Part shown: piece by piece, positions 1 through 6,240 of the stretch
How positions within the stretch are numbered: position 1 is the first letter of the stretch
How the letters are laid out: each line of letters opens with the position of its first letter
Assembly (NCBI GenBank): GCA_934446135.1
Contig: CAKSDT010000100.1
Location: forward strand, 1 to 6,240
Length of the DNA stretch: 6,240 bases
Origin: an uncultured Clostridia bacterium
GTDB taxonomy: Bacteria; Bacillota; Clostridia; RGIG6154
Reading direction: 5' to 3'
Translations under genes and position numbers: made by a program
Notes under the pieces: model-generated
Seen by the model: the letters and a program-made list of their open reading frames with translations, nothing else
The model's database searches: none
What the model was told of the DNA's origin: nothing

Positions 1-528
1 ATACTGTGTTTTACCCTAAATAAACCAGATGTAATACTTTTTACCTAAGATTTTGACAACAGTTTCATCAGCGTGCCATTCATCAGAATCAAAGTTCATA
101 GCGGGGGCATAAGGGTAAGCATTTTGGAGTAAAAAATGGGAGCGAATTTTTTGCACCAATCACTGACGGTAACATGAAAGCAAATGTAAACTGTGTCGCA
201 TGCGTTTAAAATTATCTTTGCCGATTATGTTAGACATAGATGGAGGGAACTTTACAGTAGGTATAGTTTGAAAGAAGGAACGATTACATTTCTTATTCGA
301 ACAGCGATAATTTGAATAATCGTCATAATCGTGATGAAGAAATGCAGACTTGCCGCAAATAGGGCGAGAAGGATATTTGCGAGATTTATCAACAATTTGA
401 AGAGCAGGAGCAAATTGATGTTTACAATTAGGTCATTGGTATTTTTGATTACCGTATTTATCTTTGACGTATTTATAAAGTGAATTGGAGTTGCATTTTG
501 GACAATTATGTGATATAATATTCACCAT
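1..528 (-). pseudogene. Degenerate DDE transposase gene (IS6/IS240-like), 5' part, cut by window edge
   Basis: Reading the minus strand from an ATG at 528 gives the N-terminal half of an insertion-sequence transposase. Two zinc-ribbon-like stretches come first: C9-P-K-C12 with C35, then C58-G-K with C76-x4-C81. A conserved stretch follows (SNIIGKDNFKRMRHSLHL), then VSDWCKKFAPIF, then the DDE start DSDEWHADETVVKI, which resembles the first catalytic Asp region of IS6/IS240-type enzymes. The gene is broken. A TGA at 435-433 sits where the third Cys of the first ribbon is expected. CGC (Arg) at 366-364 replaces the expected first Cys of the second. The frame shifts near 177-180, where a block between the HSLHL and HVTVSDW motifs also seems to be missing. 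The frame shifts back at a G-tract (103-107), and a TAG lies at 18-16. The motifs are seen directly; family naming is from recall and less certain than the transposase call. The 3' half, including the remaining DDE residues, lies outside the window. Confidence 0.85.
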
Positions 529-663
529 AAGATTTTGTATTCCTTTCTCTAATTTTTAGGGAGATATAGGTTTTATGTGTAAAACTGTTATACCATAAGG
601 AGTTCAAGATCTCAACTTTCATTTAACTTAACAGAACGAAATTTATATTGAGGTGGTTATAGA
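529..663. promoter_or_regulatory. Divergent spacer with possible extended -10 elements facing both ways
   Basis: This 135-base AT-rich spacer separates the decayed transposase from the polysaccharide genes. On the plus strand TGtTATACC (586-594) could be an extended -10 for the downstream operon, giving an untranslated leader of about 60 bases; the region 17 bases upstream is a poor -35. On the minus strand the same patch reads TGgTATAAC, which could have driven the transposase, with AAAGGA upstream of its ATG. A small dyad, GTTTT-6-AAAAC (570-585), lies beside it. The insertion-sequence terminus should fall in this spacer, but I cannot place it with only one end visible. No terminator is apparent. 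The promoter calls are weak pattern matches. Confidence 0.25.
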
Positions 664-1848
664 ATGAAAATAGCAGTGTTCGGAACAGGATATGTAGGAT
701 TATCCAATGCAATTCTTCTTTCTCAAAGTAATGCAGTTTATGCAGTTGATATTTTACCTGAAAAGGTTAATATGATAAACAATGGAAAATCTCCCATAGT
801 TGATAAGGAAATTGAAGAATACCTTGCAACTAAAAAACTTAATCTTACTGCAACTTTAGATGGCAGAAAGGCTTGTGAAAATGCTGATTTCGTGATTATT
901 TCCACGCCTACCAATTATGATCCAAAACAAAATTATTTTGACACTTCTTCCGTTGAAAATGTTATCGAACAAGTAAAACAATATAATCCTGAAGCAGTTA
1001 TTATAATCAAATCTACAGTTCCTGTAGGATATACCGAAAAAGTAAGAAGTAAATATCAAATGGATAATATACTGTTCTCTCCTGAATTTTTAAGAGAAGG
1101 CAGAGCTCTTTATGATAATCTTAATCCTTCAAGAATAGTTGTTGGTTATCCTAAAGACAACGAATTTCTTGAAGAAAAAGCAAAAGTCTTTGCAAATCTT
1201 TTAAAAGACGGTGCAGTCAAAGAGAATATTCCGATTCTCTATACGAATCTTACAGAGGCCGAGGCAATTAAACTTTTTGCCAATACTTATCTTGCACTCA
1301 GAGTTGCATTTTTTAATGAACTTGATACATATGCAGAAGTCAGAGGATTGAGCACTAAGCAGATAATTGAAGGTATAGGGCTTGATCCGAGAATAGGAAC
1401 GCATTATAATAATCCGTCATTTGGATATGGAGGTTATTGCCTTCCTAAGGATACAAAGCAACTCCGTGCAAATTTTGAAGATGTTCCGAATAATATAATT
1501 TCTGCGATAGTTGATGCCAATACTACAAGGAAGGATTTTATAGCGGAGCGTATACTTGAGAAAAATCCCAAAATTGTCGGCATTTACAGACTTACAATGA
1601 AAGCAAATTCTGATAATTTCAGGCAGTCTTCAATTCAGGGTGTCATGAAAAGAATTAAAGCAAAAGGAATTGAAGTTGTAGTTTATGAACCCACACTTAA
1701 GGACGAAACATTCTTTAATTCAAGAGTTATCCGTAATATTGATGAATTCAAGAAAATTTCAGATGTAATAGTCGCAAATAGGTATACGAAAGATATTGAT
1801 GATGTTTTAGATAAAGTATATACAAGAGATTTGTATTTCAGAGATTAA
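664..1848 (+). CDS. ugd: UDP-glucose 6-dehydrogenase (nucleotide-sugar dehydrogenase)
   Basis: Cytoplasmic NAD-dependent enzyme expected to oxidise UDP-glucose in two steps to UDP-glucuronic acid, a precursor for acidic capsule or exopolysaccharide. The 394-residue product matches the short bacterial Ugd/HasB form (about 390-400 aa) over its full length. The N-terminal Rossmann fold has GTGYVG (7-12) and D29 at the end of the second strand. STPTNYD (80-86) and KSTVPVGYT (116-124) follow, then SPEFLREG (139-146), a helical core with K203 and N207, and the catalytic loop GYGGYCLPKD, with the nucleophile C259 and D263. These residues align with the catalytic set known from Streptococcus pyogenes UGDH (T118, E141, E145, K204, N208, C260, D264), so the enzyme looks intact. 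The C-terminal UDP-binding domain (about 300-394) ends in YFRD. The ATG has a GAGGTGG site at 650-656. It is the first gene of the block. A dehydrogenase for another UDP-sugar is possible but less likely. Confidence 0.94.
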   Translation: MKIAVFGTGYVGLSNAILLSQSNAVYAVDILPEKVNMINNGKSPIVDKEIEEYLATKKLNLTATLDGRKACENADFVIISTPTNYDPKQNYFDTSSVENVIEQVKQYNPEAVIIIKSTVPVGYTEKVRSKYQMDNILFSPEFLREGRALYDNLNPSRIVVGYPKDNEFLEEKAKVFANLLKDGAVKENIPILYTNLTEAEAIKLFANTYLALRVAFFNELDTYAEVRGLSTKQIIEGIGLDPRIGTHYNNPSFGYGGYCLPKDTKQLRANFEDVPNNIISAIVDANTTRKDFIAERILEKNPKIVGIYRLTMKANSDNFRQSSIQGVMKRIKAKGIEVVVYEPTLKDETFFNSRVIRNIDEFKKISDVIVANRYTKDIDDVLDKVYTRDLYFRD

Positions 1849-1872
1849 TATATTCTATGTTAGGGTGATAAA

Positions 1873-3021
1873 ATGAAAGTATTGCATTTGTGTTTGGGAA
1901 ATTTTTATATAGACAACTATTCATATCAGGAAAATATGATAACAAAATATCATAAGGAAATGGGATATGATGTTAAAATATTAGCATCGCTCGTTACTTT
2001 TGACTCAAACGGTAATTTGTCATATCTTGATGAGGCGTCGGAGTATGTAAATAGCGACGGTATACCGGTGACAAGACTTAATTATAAAAAACCAACGAAG
2101 TTTTATAAAAGATTCAGAAGATATGTAGGGACTTTTGAGGAAATTGAAAGGTTTGCACCTGATGTTTTATTCATCCACGAATTTCAATTTATGGATATTG
2201 ACAAGGTTGTTAAGTATATAAAACTTCATCCCGAAGTTAAAGTTTATGTTGACAACCATGCAGATTTTTCAAACAGTGCAACAAACTTTTTATCAAAGAA
2301 TATATTACATAAAATCTTTTGGTACAGGTGCGGTAAGTTGATAGAACCATATGCAAAAAAATTCTATGGGGTTTTACCGTCGAGAGTGGAATTCCTAAAG
2401 AATGTCTATAAAATCAATCCGAATAAGATTGAACTTCTTGTTATGGGAGCGGACGATAAACTTGCTGCTGAGGCTGCTAAACCCGAAAAAGTTAAAGCAC
2501 TCAGAGATAAATACAAAATTGCTGATGATGACTTTTTGATAGTGACCGGCGGAAAAATTGATCTGTTTAAAACACAGACTCTTCTTCTTATGGAAGCGGT
2601 AAACAGAATGAAAAATCCAAAAGTTAAACTTTTGGTATTCGGATCTGTTGTAAATGAATTAAAAGAAAAAATCAATGCTCTTTGCTCGGATAGGGTAAAA
2701 TATATCGGTTGGATAAAATCCGATGATTCATATGATTATTTTGCTGCTTCGCAACTTGCAGTATTTCCCGGAAGACATTCTGTTTTTTGGGGACAGGTTG
2801 CAGGTCAGGGAATTCCTATGATAGTAAAATACTGGGACGGAACTGATGATGTGGATTTGGGCGGAAACCTTATGTTTCTTTATAAAGACAGCGTTGATGA
2901 GATCGAGAATTCGATTAATGCTGCAATTAAAAACTATGACGCTATGAAAAAGGTTGCAGAAGATAAGGCATATGTTTTTTCATATCGTGATATTGCAAAG
3001 AGAAGCATATCGGAAGATTAG
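1873..3021 (+). CDS. GT-B fold glycosyltransferase (GT4/GT1-like)
   Basis: A 382-residue soluble or peripheral-membrane glycosyltransferase, probably adding one sugar to the lipid-linked repeat unit. The acceptor and donor are not predictable. The N-terminal half has the GT-B opening (MKVLHLCLGNFY), a helix that fits HKEMGYDVKIL (27-37), and PDVLFIHEF (96-104). The C-terminal half has the donor-domain pattern: a linker at IELLVMGADD (186-195), the strand FLIVTGGKIDLFKTQTLL (221-238), VKLLVFGSV (251-259), VKYIGWI (275-281), and the donor loop FPGRHSVFWGQVAGQGIP (298-315). That loop lacks the E-x7-E pair typical of GT4 enzymes: H302 and Q307 take those general positions. There is no signal peptide or membrane segment. 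The start has an AGGGTGA site just upstream. The gene begins 24 bases after the dehydrogenase, and its stop codon overlaps the next gene's ribosome binding site, so co-expression is likely. Confidence 0.85.
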   Translation: MKVLHLCLGNFYIDNYSYQENMITKYHKEMGYDVKILASLVTFDSNGNLSYLDEASEYVNSDGIPVTRLNYKKPTKFYKRFRRYVGTFEEIERFAPDVLFIHEFQFMDIDKVVKYIKLHPEVKVYVDNHADFSNSATNFLSKNILHKIFWYRCGKLIEPYAKKFYGVLPSRVEFLKNVYKINPNKIELLVMGADDKLAAEAAKPEKVKALRDKYKIADDDFLIVTGGKIDLFKTQTLLLMEAVNRMKNPKVKLLVFGSVVNELKEKINALCSDRVKYIGWIKSDDSYDYFAASQLAVFPGRHSVFWGQVAGQGIPMIVKYWDGTDDVDLGGNLMFLYKDSVDEIENSINAAIKNYDAMKKVAEDKAYVFSYRDIAKRSISED

Positions 3022-3025
3022 GAGG
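3021..3025 (+). promoter_or_regulatory. Ribosome binding site that sets the polymerase start
   Basis: GGAGG begins on the last base of the preceding gene's TAG stop. It lies 7 bases before GTG at 3033 and only 4 bases before the in-frame TTG at 3030, so GTG is the better start. No other plausible start codon occurs in frame upstream before a TGA at 2988-2990. The overlap with the upstream stop suggests translational coupling. Confidence 0.75.
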
Positions 3026-3032
3026 TAATTTG

Positions 3033-4241
3033 GTGTTATTGTCTTTGTTACCCCTTTTGTGTTGCTATATGAAGGACACGTTTATGTCTGTGCTTGCTCT
3101 CTTTGGTGCCGCAAATGATGGGGGACCCATGCACTTATTCTTTGCATTTTGCGGGATTTTTTGTATAGCAGTATACATAGTAAAGTGTTTGTTAAACAGT
3201 AATATATTTGATTGGGAACTGTTCCTTTTATTTGCAATTTTACTGTTTTTTATAGTATTTATGATTGTATGTCCGTTAAAATACGGATATACAGATTCAG
3301 TATATAAGAGTATGTATCTTACATTTGGTTCTGCGTCAATTCCGGCATTTTTGATGGGAATAATGGCGAGAAAAAGAAATTTGATTTCAGATATGATGAA
3401 ATGGCTTCCGCCGTTTATCATAATACTTACATTTGCAAGTTTTATAGTAACACTTTCACCGTCGGGACAGACAAGCGGAGGTTTTGTGTCGGATGAAAGC
3501 GGACTTATGTATCAAAACTGTTCATATTACTCAGCGTTTGCTTTTGGACTTAATATTTTGTATCTTAAGTTTTATGACAGTGTGAATCATTTTAAACCCT
3601 TTAGTAGTTCAAAATTTAAAATATTGTTGAAACTTATGCCGGTTGTTGAGGTTGTAACTGTGTTCCTGTCAGGCGGAAGGGGCGGCTGTGTTGTACTGTT
3701 TCTTTTTATTATTTATGCAGTATTTGTTTTCTCGAGAAACTCAGCAGATGCTGTTAGGAATGTGTTTCTGGTTTTGGCCGCCGGAATTGTAGTTTTGTTT
3801 GTTTTGCCTAAAGTTAATATTGCAACAAACGGAATAAACAGAATATTTAACGGTTTAACATCTGACAGTTCAAGAGATATATTGAAAATACAGGCTATAG
3901 AGGCGGGAAATAGGCACTATATATTTGGTAATGGTCCAGGCAGTGTGTTTTACGAACTTGAAATTTATTCACATAATATATTTACGGATTTTTACTGTGA
4001 AATGGGTACAGTCGGTGTACTTTTATACTCAGTATTGATAGTAGTTCAGACCTGTTGCCTGATTAGGTTAATCAAGGAAAATAAATTTAATCACCTTGTT
4101 ATGATAATATTTCTTTCAGCGTTTGTTTTTTTGCAGTTCAGCAGTTATTATATTTCTGTTCCGGGGATATGGTTTACGACAGGATATGTTTTCTCAAAGA
4201 CGCCTCAGAATTTGAAGTTGTATAATGCCTTTGAAAGGTAA
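3033..4241 (+). CDS. O-antigen/capsule polymerase, Wzy/O-antigen ligase family membrane protein
   Basis: Multi-pass inner-membrane protein of 402 residues, expected to polymerise lipid-linked repeat units on the outer face of the membrane (Wzy role); the ligase-type members of the same superfamily are the alternative. About ten or eleven hydrophobic segments are seen, for example roughly 35-52, 62-80, 125-141, 160-180, 199-213, 219-235, 242-260, 325-342 and 355-375. Numbering is from the GTG start. Family hallmarks are LSGGRGG (212-218, conserved Arg 216), the extracellular-loop motif SSRD (279-282), FGNGPGS (298-304) and YSHNIF (312-317, conserved His 314), followed by FYCEMGTVGVLLY. This pattern fits the Wzy_C (O-antigen ligase) domain. 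The start is a GTG chosen from its GGAGG spacing. Polymerases are the most divergent genes in such loci, so a specific symbol is not justified. The position between glycosyltransferases supports the polymerase role over ligation. In a Gram-positive host there would be no lipid A acceptor. Confidence 0.88.
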   Translation: MLLSLLPLLCCYMKDTFMSVLALFGAANDGGPMHLFFAFCGIFCIAVYIVKCLLNSNIFDWELFLLFAILLFFIVFMIVCPLKYGYTDSVYKSMYLTFGSASIPAFLMGIMARKRNLISDMMKWLPPFIIILTFASFIVTLSPSGQTSGGFVSDESGLMYQNCSYYSAFAFGLNILYLKFYDSVNHFKPFSSSKFKILLKLMPVVEVVTVFLSGGRGGCVVLFLFIIYAVFVFSRNSADAVRNVFLVLAAGIVVLFVLPKVNIATNGINRIFNGLTSDSSRDILKIQAIEAGNRHYIFGNGPGSVFYELEIYSHNIFTDFYCEMGTVGVLLYSVLIVVQTCCLIRLIKENKFNHLVMIIFLSAFVFLQFSSYYISVPGIWFTTGYVFSKTPQNLKLYNAFER

Positions 4242-4251
4242 TATAAGAAAT

Positions 4252-4258
4252 AGGAGAG
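4252..4258 (+). promoter_or_regulatory. Ribosome binding site that sets the first GT11 start
   Basis: AGGAGAG ends 5 bases before ATG at 4264. This favours that start over the in-frame ATG at 4225, which lies inside the end of the polymerase gene, has no comparable site, and would add 13 residues (MPLKGN...) unlike the family. Confidence 0.8.
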
Positions 4259-4263
4259 TATTT

Positions 4264-5190
4264 ATGAAATATATTTATCCTCAGTTTTCAGATAAGGAAT
4301 TGTTTGGATTTCGTCTTGGCAGACCGGGGCTTGGCAATTTACTTTTTATATATTCAAGAGCATTGGTTCTTGCAAAAAATACAAACTCAAAACTTATATA
4401 TCCAACATGGCGTTCAATTAAAATCGGGCCTTGGATTCGCCGTGAAAAAGATAAAAGATTTTACGGAGATTTGTTTAGAAACAATAAAGGTTATGTTTCA
4501 GGTTTTAAGAAATTCATGTGTCTTAATTTTTATAGAAAATCAGTTGTAAACAGTGAAAATGATATTTTAAATACTCCTGATAAATCAGTTCTTTTGTATA
4601 ATACATTTGAGATGAATTTTAACGGACTTAAGGAATACAGAGAACTCATAAAAGAGGATATTTATACGAATCTTATGAACAAAAACAGGAAACCCCTTGG
4701 GGAAAATTTTGATAACGCGGTTAATGTTCATATAAGGCTTGGCGATTTTTTCAAGCCGAATGAAACAGCACTTAAAGAAGGTAAAAATAATACGAGCATA
4801 CCTATTAGTTGTTATGTAAAAATGATTAATAATATAAAAGCAATTCTCGGAAAAAATGTAGTGTTTAATATATTTTCTGATGGCAGTGATGAAGAATTGA
4901 AAGATGTTTTGAGTATTCAAAATACACGCCGTGTGTTTTACGGCACAAGCATTGCAGACATTATTGCTTTGTCGCGGTCAAAATTAATTATTGCATCAGG
5001 TTCATCATTTTCTATGTGGGCGAGATTCTTAGGTAATTCAAACAGTATTTCGTATGTAAACCAAAGAAAAGACTTGGTTTCAACTGATGATAAATTTGAA
5101 ATTGAATGTGATGAAACTGATTTTAATGAAATAGTAAAAAAAGAAATTTCGGATTTGTATAATGACTCTGAGGAGGAAATTTTAAAATGA
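4264..5190 (+). CDS. Divergent GT11-like glycosyltransferase (fucosyltransferase superfamily)
   Basis: A 308-residue cytoplasmic or membrane-associated glycosyltransferase, probably using a GDP-sugar, with GDP-fucose most likely by family. Three motifs occur in family order. GRPGLGNLLFIYSRAL (19-34) corresponds to the GLGNQMFQYA motif of alpha-1,2-fucosyltransferases. VHIRLGDF (155-162) is the HxRxGD nucleotide-sugar-binding motif shared by alpha-1,2-, alpha-1,6- and protein O-fucosyltransferases. ASGSSFSMWARFLG (244-257) matches the SNSTFSWWA block. FNIFSDGSDEE (201-211) is the preceding strand and loop. The first motif departs from consensus (LLFIYS for QMFQYA) and the last has SGSSFSMW for SNSTFSWW, so donor or linkage could differ from a classical alpha-1,2-fucosyltransferase. 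The C-terminal tail is acidic (DSEEEILK). The gene starts 22 bases after the polymerase and overlaps the next GT11 gene by 4 bases, indicating tight coupling of the two. An inactive or regulatory role cannot be excluded, but the HxRxGD motif is intact. Confidence 0.78.
   Translation: MKYIYPQFSDKELFGFRLGRPGLGNLLFIYSRALVLAKNTNSKLIYPTWRSIKIGPWIRREKDKRFYGDLFRNNKGYVSGFKKFMCLNFYRKSVVNSENDILNTPDKSVLLYNTFEMNFNGLKEYRELIKEDIYTNLMNKNRKPLGENFDNAVNVHIRLGDFFKPNETALKEGKNNTSIPISCYVKMINNIKAILGKNVVFNIFSDGSDEELKDVLSIQNTRRVFYGTSIADIIALSRSKLIIASGSSFSMWARFLGNSNSISYVNQRKDLVSTDDKFEIECDETDFNEIVKKEISDLYNDSEEEILK
5171..5176 (+). promoter_or_regulatory. Ribosome binding site inside the upstream gene
   Basis: AGGAGG lies within the last codons of the preceding gene, 10 bases before the ATG at 5187. 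That ATG overlaps the upstream TGA as ATGA, a usual arrangement for translational coupling. Confidence 0.75.
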
Positions 5191-6098
5191 TAGTAACGGA
5201 TATATATTCTGGCTTGGGAAACCAAATGTTTCAATATGCTTATGGCAGAGCGTTACAGGAAAAGTATAAAGATAAACTTGTACTTAATTATTATCCTCTT
5301 ATAAGAAACAAGACTATAAGAAGTTATTCGCTTAACCATTTCAAATTAAATGATTCTGTTATTATACCCGATTTAAAAACAATGTCAAGGCTTGATTTCA
5401 TAAGCAAGATTAAAAGAAGGGTATTAGTTTTGAATAACACGGACAAACTTCACGGAGAAAAAACATTCTATAGACTTGCAGCACAAGGAATGTTTGCAAA
5501 CCATGATGTTTACAACTATGATCCGAATGAGAAATGTAATAAAAAAAATAAGTATGTAATCGGTTTTTGGCAAAGCGAAAAATATTTCAGAAACATTTCT
5601 GAAGAAATAAAAAAGGAGTTTGAAATTATTACTCCGCCAAGTGAAGAAAATAAAAAACTCCTTGAAGAGATACAAAAAGAAAATGCAGTGTGCGTACATA
5701 TCAGAAGAGGTGACTATCTCACAACGCCGGGACTTGATATTTGTAATGAGAAGTATTATAAAGACGGTATGAAATACATTGCTGATAGGGTAGTTGACCC
5801 GGTTTTCTATATTTTTTCATATTCAAGTAAAGATATTAAATGGATTAAAGAGAACTATAAATTTGATTATCAGGTAAAATATGTTGATTTAAACAATCCG
5901 GATTATGAGGAATTGAGACTTATGATTGCGTGCCGTCATTTTGTTATATCAAACTCGACATTTTCCTGGTGGGCACAATATCTTTCAAAATCGGATAACA
6001 AAATAGTTATTGCACCAAGTAAGTGGAATGCAGAGGGAAAGCAACAGGATAAAGATATTTATATGGATAACTGGACAGTAATTGATATTAACGATTAG
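5187..6098 (+). CDS. Alpha-1,2-fucosyltransferase, GT11 family
   Basis: A 303-residue enzyme expected to transfer L-fucose from GDP-fucose to a hydroxyl (classically O-2 of galactose) of the growing repeat unit. It has the full set of family motifs: SGLGNQMFQYAYGRAL (8-23), a central YVIGFWQSEKYF (123-134) with the GFWQ block common in this family, VHIRRGDYL (170-178) as the HxRxGD donor-binding site, FYIFSYSSKDIKWIKE (207-222), and FVISNSTFSWWAQYLS (252-267) followed by IAPSKW (275-280). The length is normal for bacterial GT11 (about 290-300). No signal peptide or membrane helix is seen, fitting action at the inner membrane surface. Acceptor and exact linkage cannot be read from sequence; the fucosyl donor is inferred from family membership. 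The gene overlaps its divergent paralogue by 4 bases. No GDP-fucose biosynthesis gene (gmd, fcl or fkp) is in the window, so donor supply must come from elsewhere. Confidence 0.9.
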   Translation: MIVTDIYSGLGNQMFQYAYGRALQEKYKDKLVLNYYPLIRNKTIRSYSLNHFKLNDSVIIPDLKTMSRLDFISKIKRRVLVLNNTDKLHGEKTFYRLAAQGMFANHDVYNYDPNEKCNKKNKYVIGFWQSEKYFRNISEEIKKEFEIITPPSEENKKLLEEIQKENAVCVHIRRGDYLTTPGLDICNEKYYKDGMKYIADRVVDPVFYIFSYSSKDIKWIKENYKFDYQVKYVDLNNPDYEELRLMIACRHFVISNSTFSWWAQYLSKSDNKIVIAPSKWNAEGKQQDKDIYMDNWTVIDIND

Positions 6099-6113
6099 AA
6101 AGGTTTGGCTGGT

Positions 6114-6240
6114 ATGAAAAAACTGTACATTATTCTGGGATTTAAAACAGGATTGTCGGGTGGACAGATTTATGTATATAACAAAACACGATATTTGGAA
6201 AAACAAGGCTGGGATGTAGTTGTTGTAGACAATATATCGC
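6114..6240 (+). CDS. GT-B glycosyltransferase, N-terminal fragment cut by window edge
   Basis: An ATG 15 bases after the preceding stop opens a frame that stays open to the window end (42 complete codons). The peptide begins MKKLYIILGFKTGLSGGQIY, then VYNKTRYLEKQGWDVVVVDN. A first beta strand, a Gly-Gly turn, a helix with NK, and the GWDVVVV second strand are typical of the N-terminal domain of GT4-like GT-B glycosyltransferases. A weak GAAAGG site lies at 6098-6103. This is presumably the next sugar transferase of the same operon. The donor domain is outside the window, so family and substrate are provisional. Confidence 0.7.
   Translation, partial: MKKLYIILGFKTGLSGGQIYVYNKTRYLEKQGWDVVVVDNIS

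Noticed and set aside
433..435. In-frame TGA at an expected Cys codon as a possible selenocysteine or recoding site
   Set aside because: Other lesions in the same gene (frameshifts, Cys to Arg, a TAG) point to pseudogene decay, and no selenocysteine insertion hairpin is evident after it.
570..585. Hairpin GTTTT-6-AAAAC as a terminator or riboswitch element
   Set aside because: The stem is only five pairs, AT-rich and without a U-tract, so it is within chance expectation for this composition.
3065..3421. 118-codon open frame on the minus strand opposite the polymerase
   Set aside because: It lies wholly within a gene with clear family motifs, has no ribosome binding site or recognisable domain, and its composition mirrors the membrane-protein codons of the plus strand.
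4225..4263. Longer N-terminus for the first GT11 gene starting at ATG 4225
   Set aside because: It would overlap the polymerase end without a ribosome binding site, whereas ATG 4264 has AGGAGAG at good spacing and gives a family-like N-terminus.
4304..4549. 81-codon plus-strand open frame within the first GT11 gene
   Set aside because: It is a different frame of a gene whose own frame carries the GLGN and HxRxGD motifs, and it shows no independent motifs.
5985..6206. 73-codon minus-strand open frame spanning the junction of the last two genes
   Set aside because: It runs opposite two supported genes, has no ribosome binding site and gives a low-complexity hydrophobic peptide.
1..6240. CRISPR arrays, tRNA or rRNA genes, long direct repeats
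   Set aside because: None was seen on reading both strands; the window is fully accounted for by the relic, the short spacer and the operon.

Overview
The window is visibly AT-rich. It has strong GGAGG-type ribosome binding sites, frequent AGA arginine codons and compact genes that touch or nearly touch. Together with the protein types, this suggests a low-GC Firmicute, probably a clostridial and possibly gut-associated bacterium. That placement is an inference; no rRNA or other phylogenetic marker is present.

Layout. Positions 1-528 (minus strand) hold the decayed 5' part of a DDE-type transposase gene that runs off the left edge. A short divergent spacer (529-663) follows. From 664 to the right edge, six co-directional genes form one polysaccharide-assembly block: a UDP-glucose 6-dehydrogenase (664-1848), a GT-B glycosyltransferase (1873-3021), a Wzy/O-antigen-ligase-type membrane polymerase (3033-4241), two consecutive GT11 (alpha-1,2-fucosyltransferase-like) glycosyltransferases (4264-5190 and 5187-6098), and the first 42 codons of another GT-B glycosyltransferase (6114 to the edge). 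Intergenic gaps are 24, 11, 22, -4 and 15 bases, with no visible terminator, so the block is probably one operon continuing to the right.

How the genes fit together. The dehydrogenase would supply UDP-glucuronic acid. The glycosyltransferases would build an oligosaccharide repeat on a lipid carrier at the inner face of the membrane, with one or two fucose-type residues added by the GT11 enzymes. The multi-pass polymerase would join repeats outside the membrane. This is the usual layout of a Wzx/Wzy-type capsule or exopolysaccharide locus. The initiating phosphoglycosyl transferase, flippase, chain-length regulator and any GDP-fucose biosynthesis genes are not in the window and are presumably elsewhere in the locus or genome.

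I did not find an evidently new biological system. The points most worth following are the tandem, strongly diverged GT11 pair, the atypical active-site loop of the first GT-B enzyme, and the decayed insertion sequence at the left side of the block.
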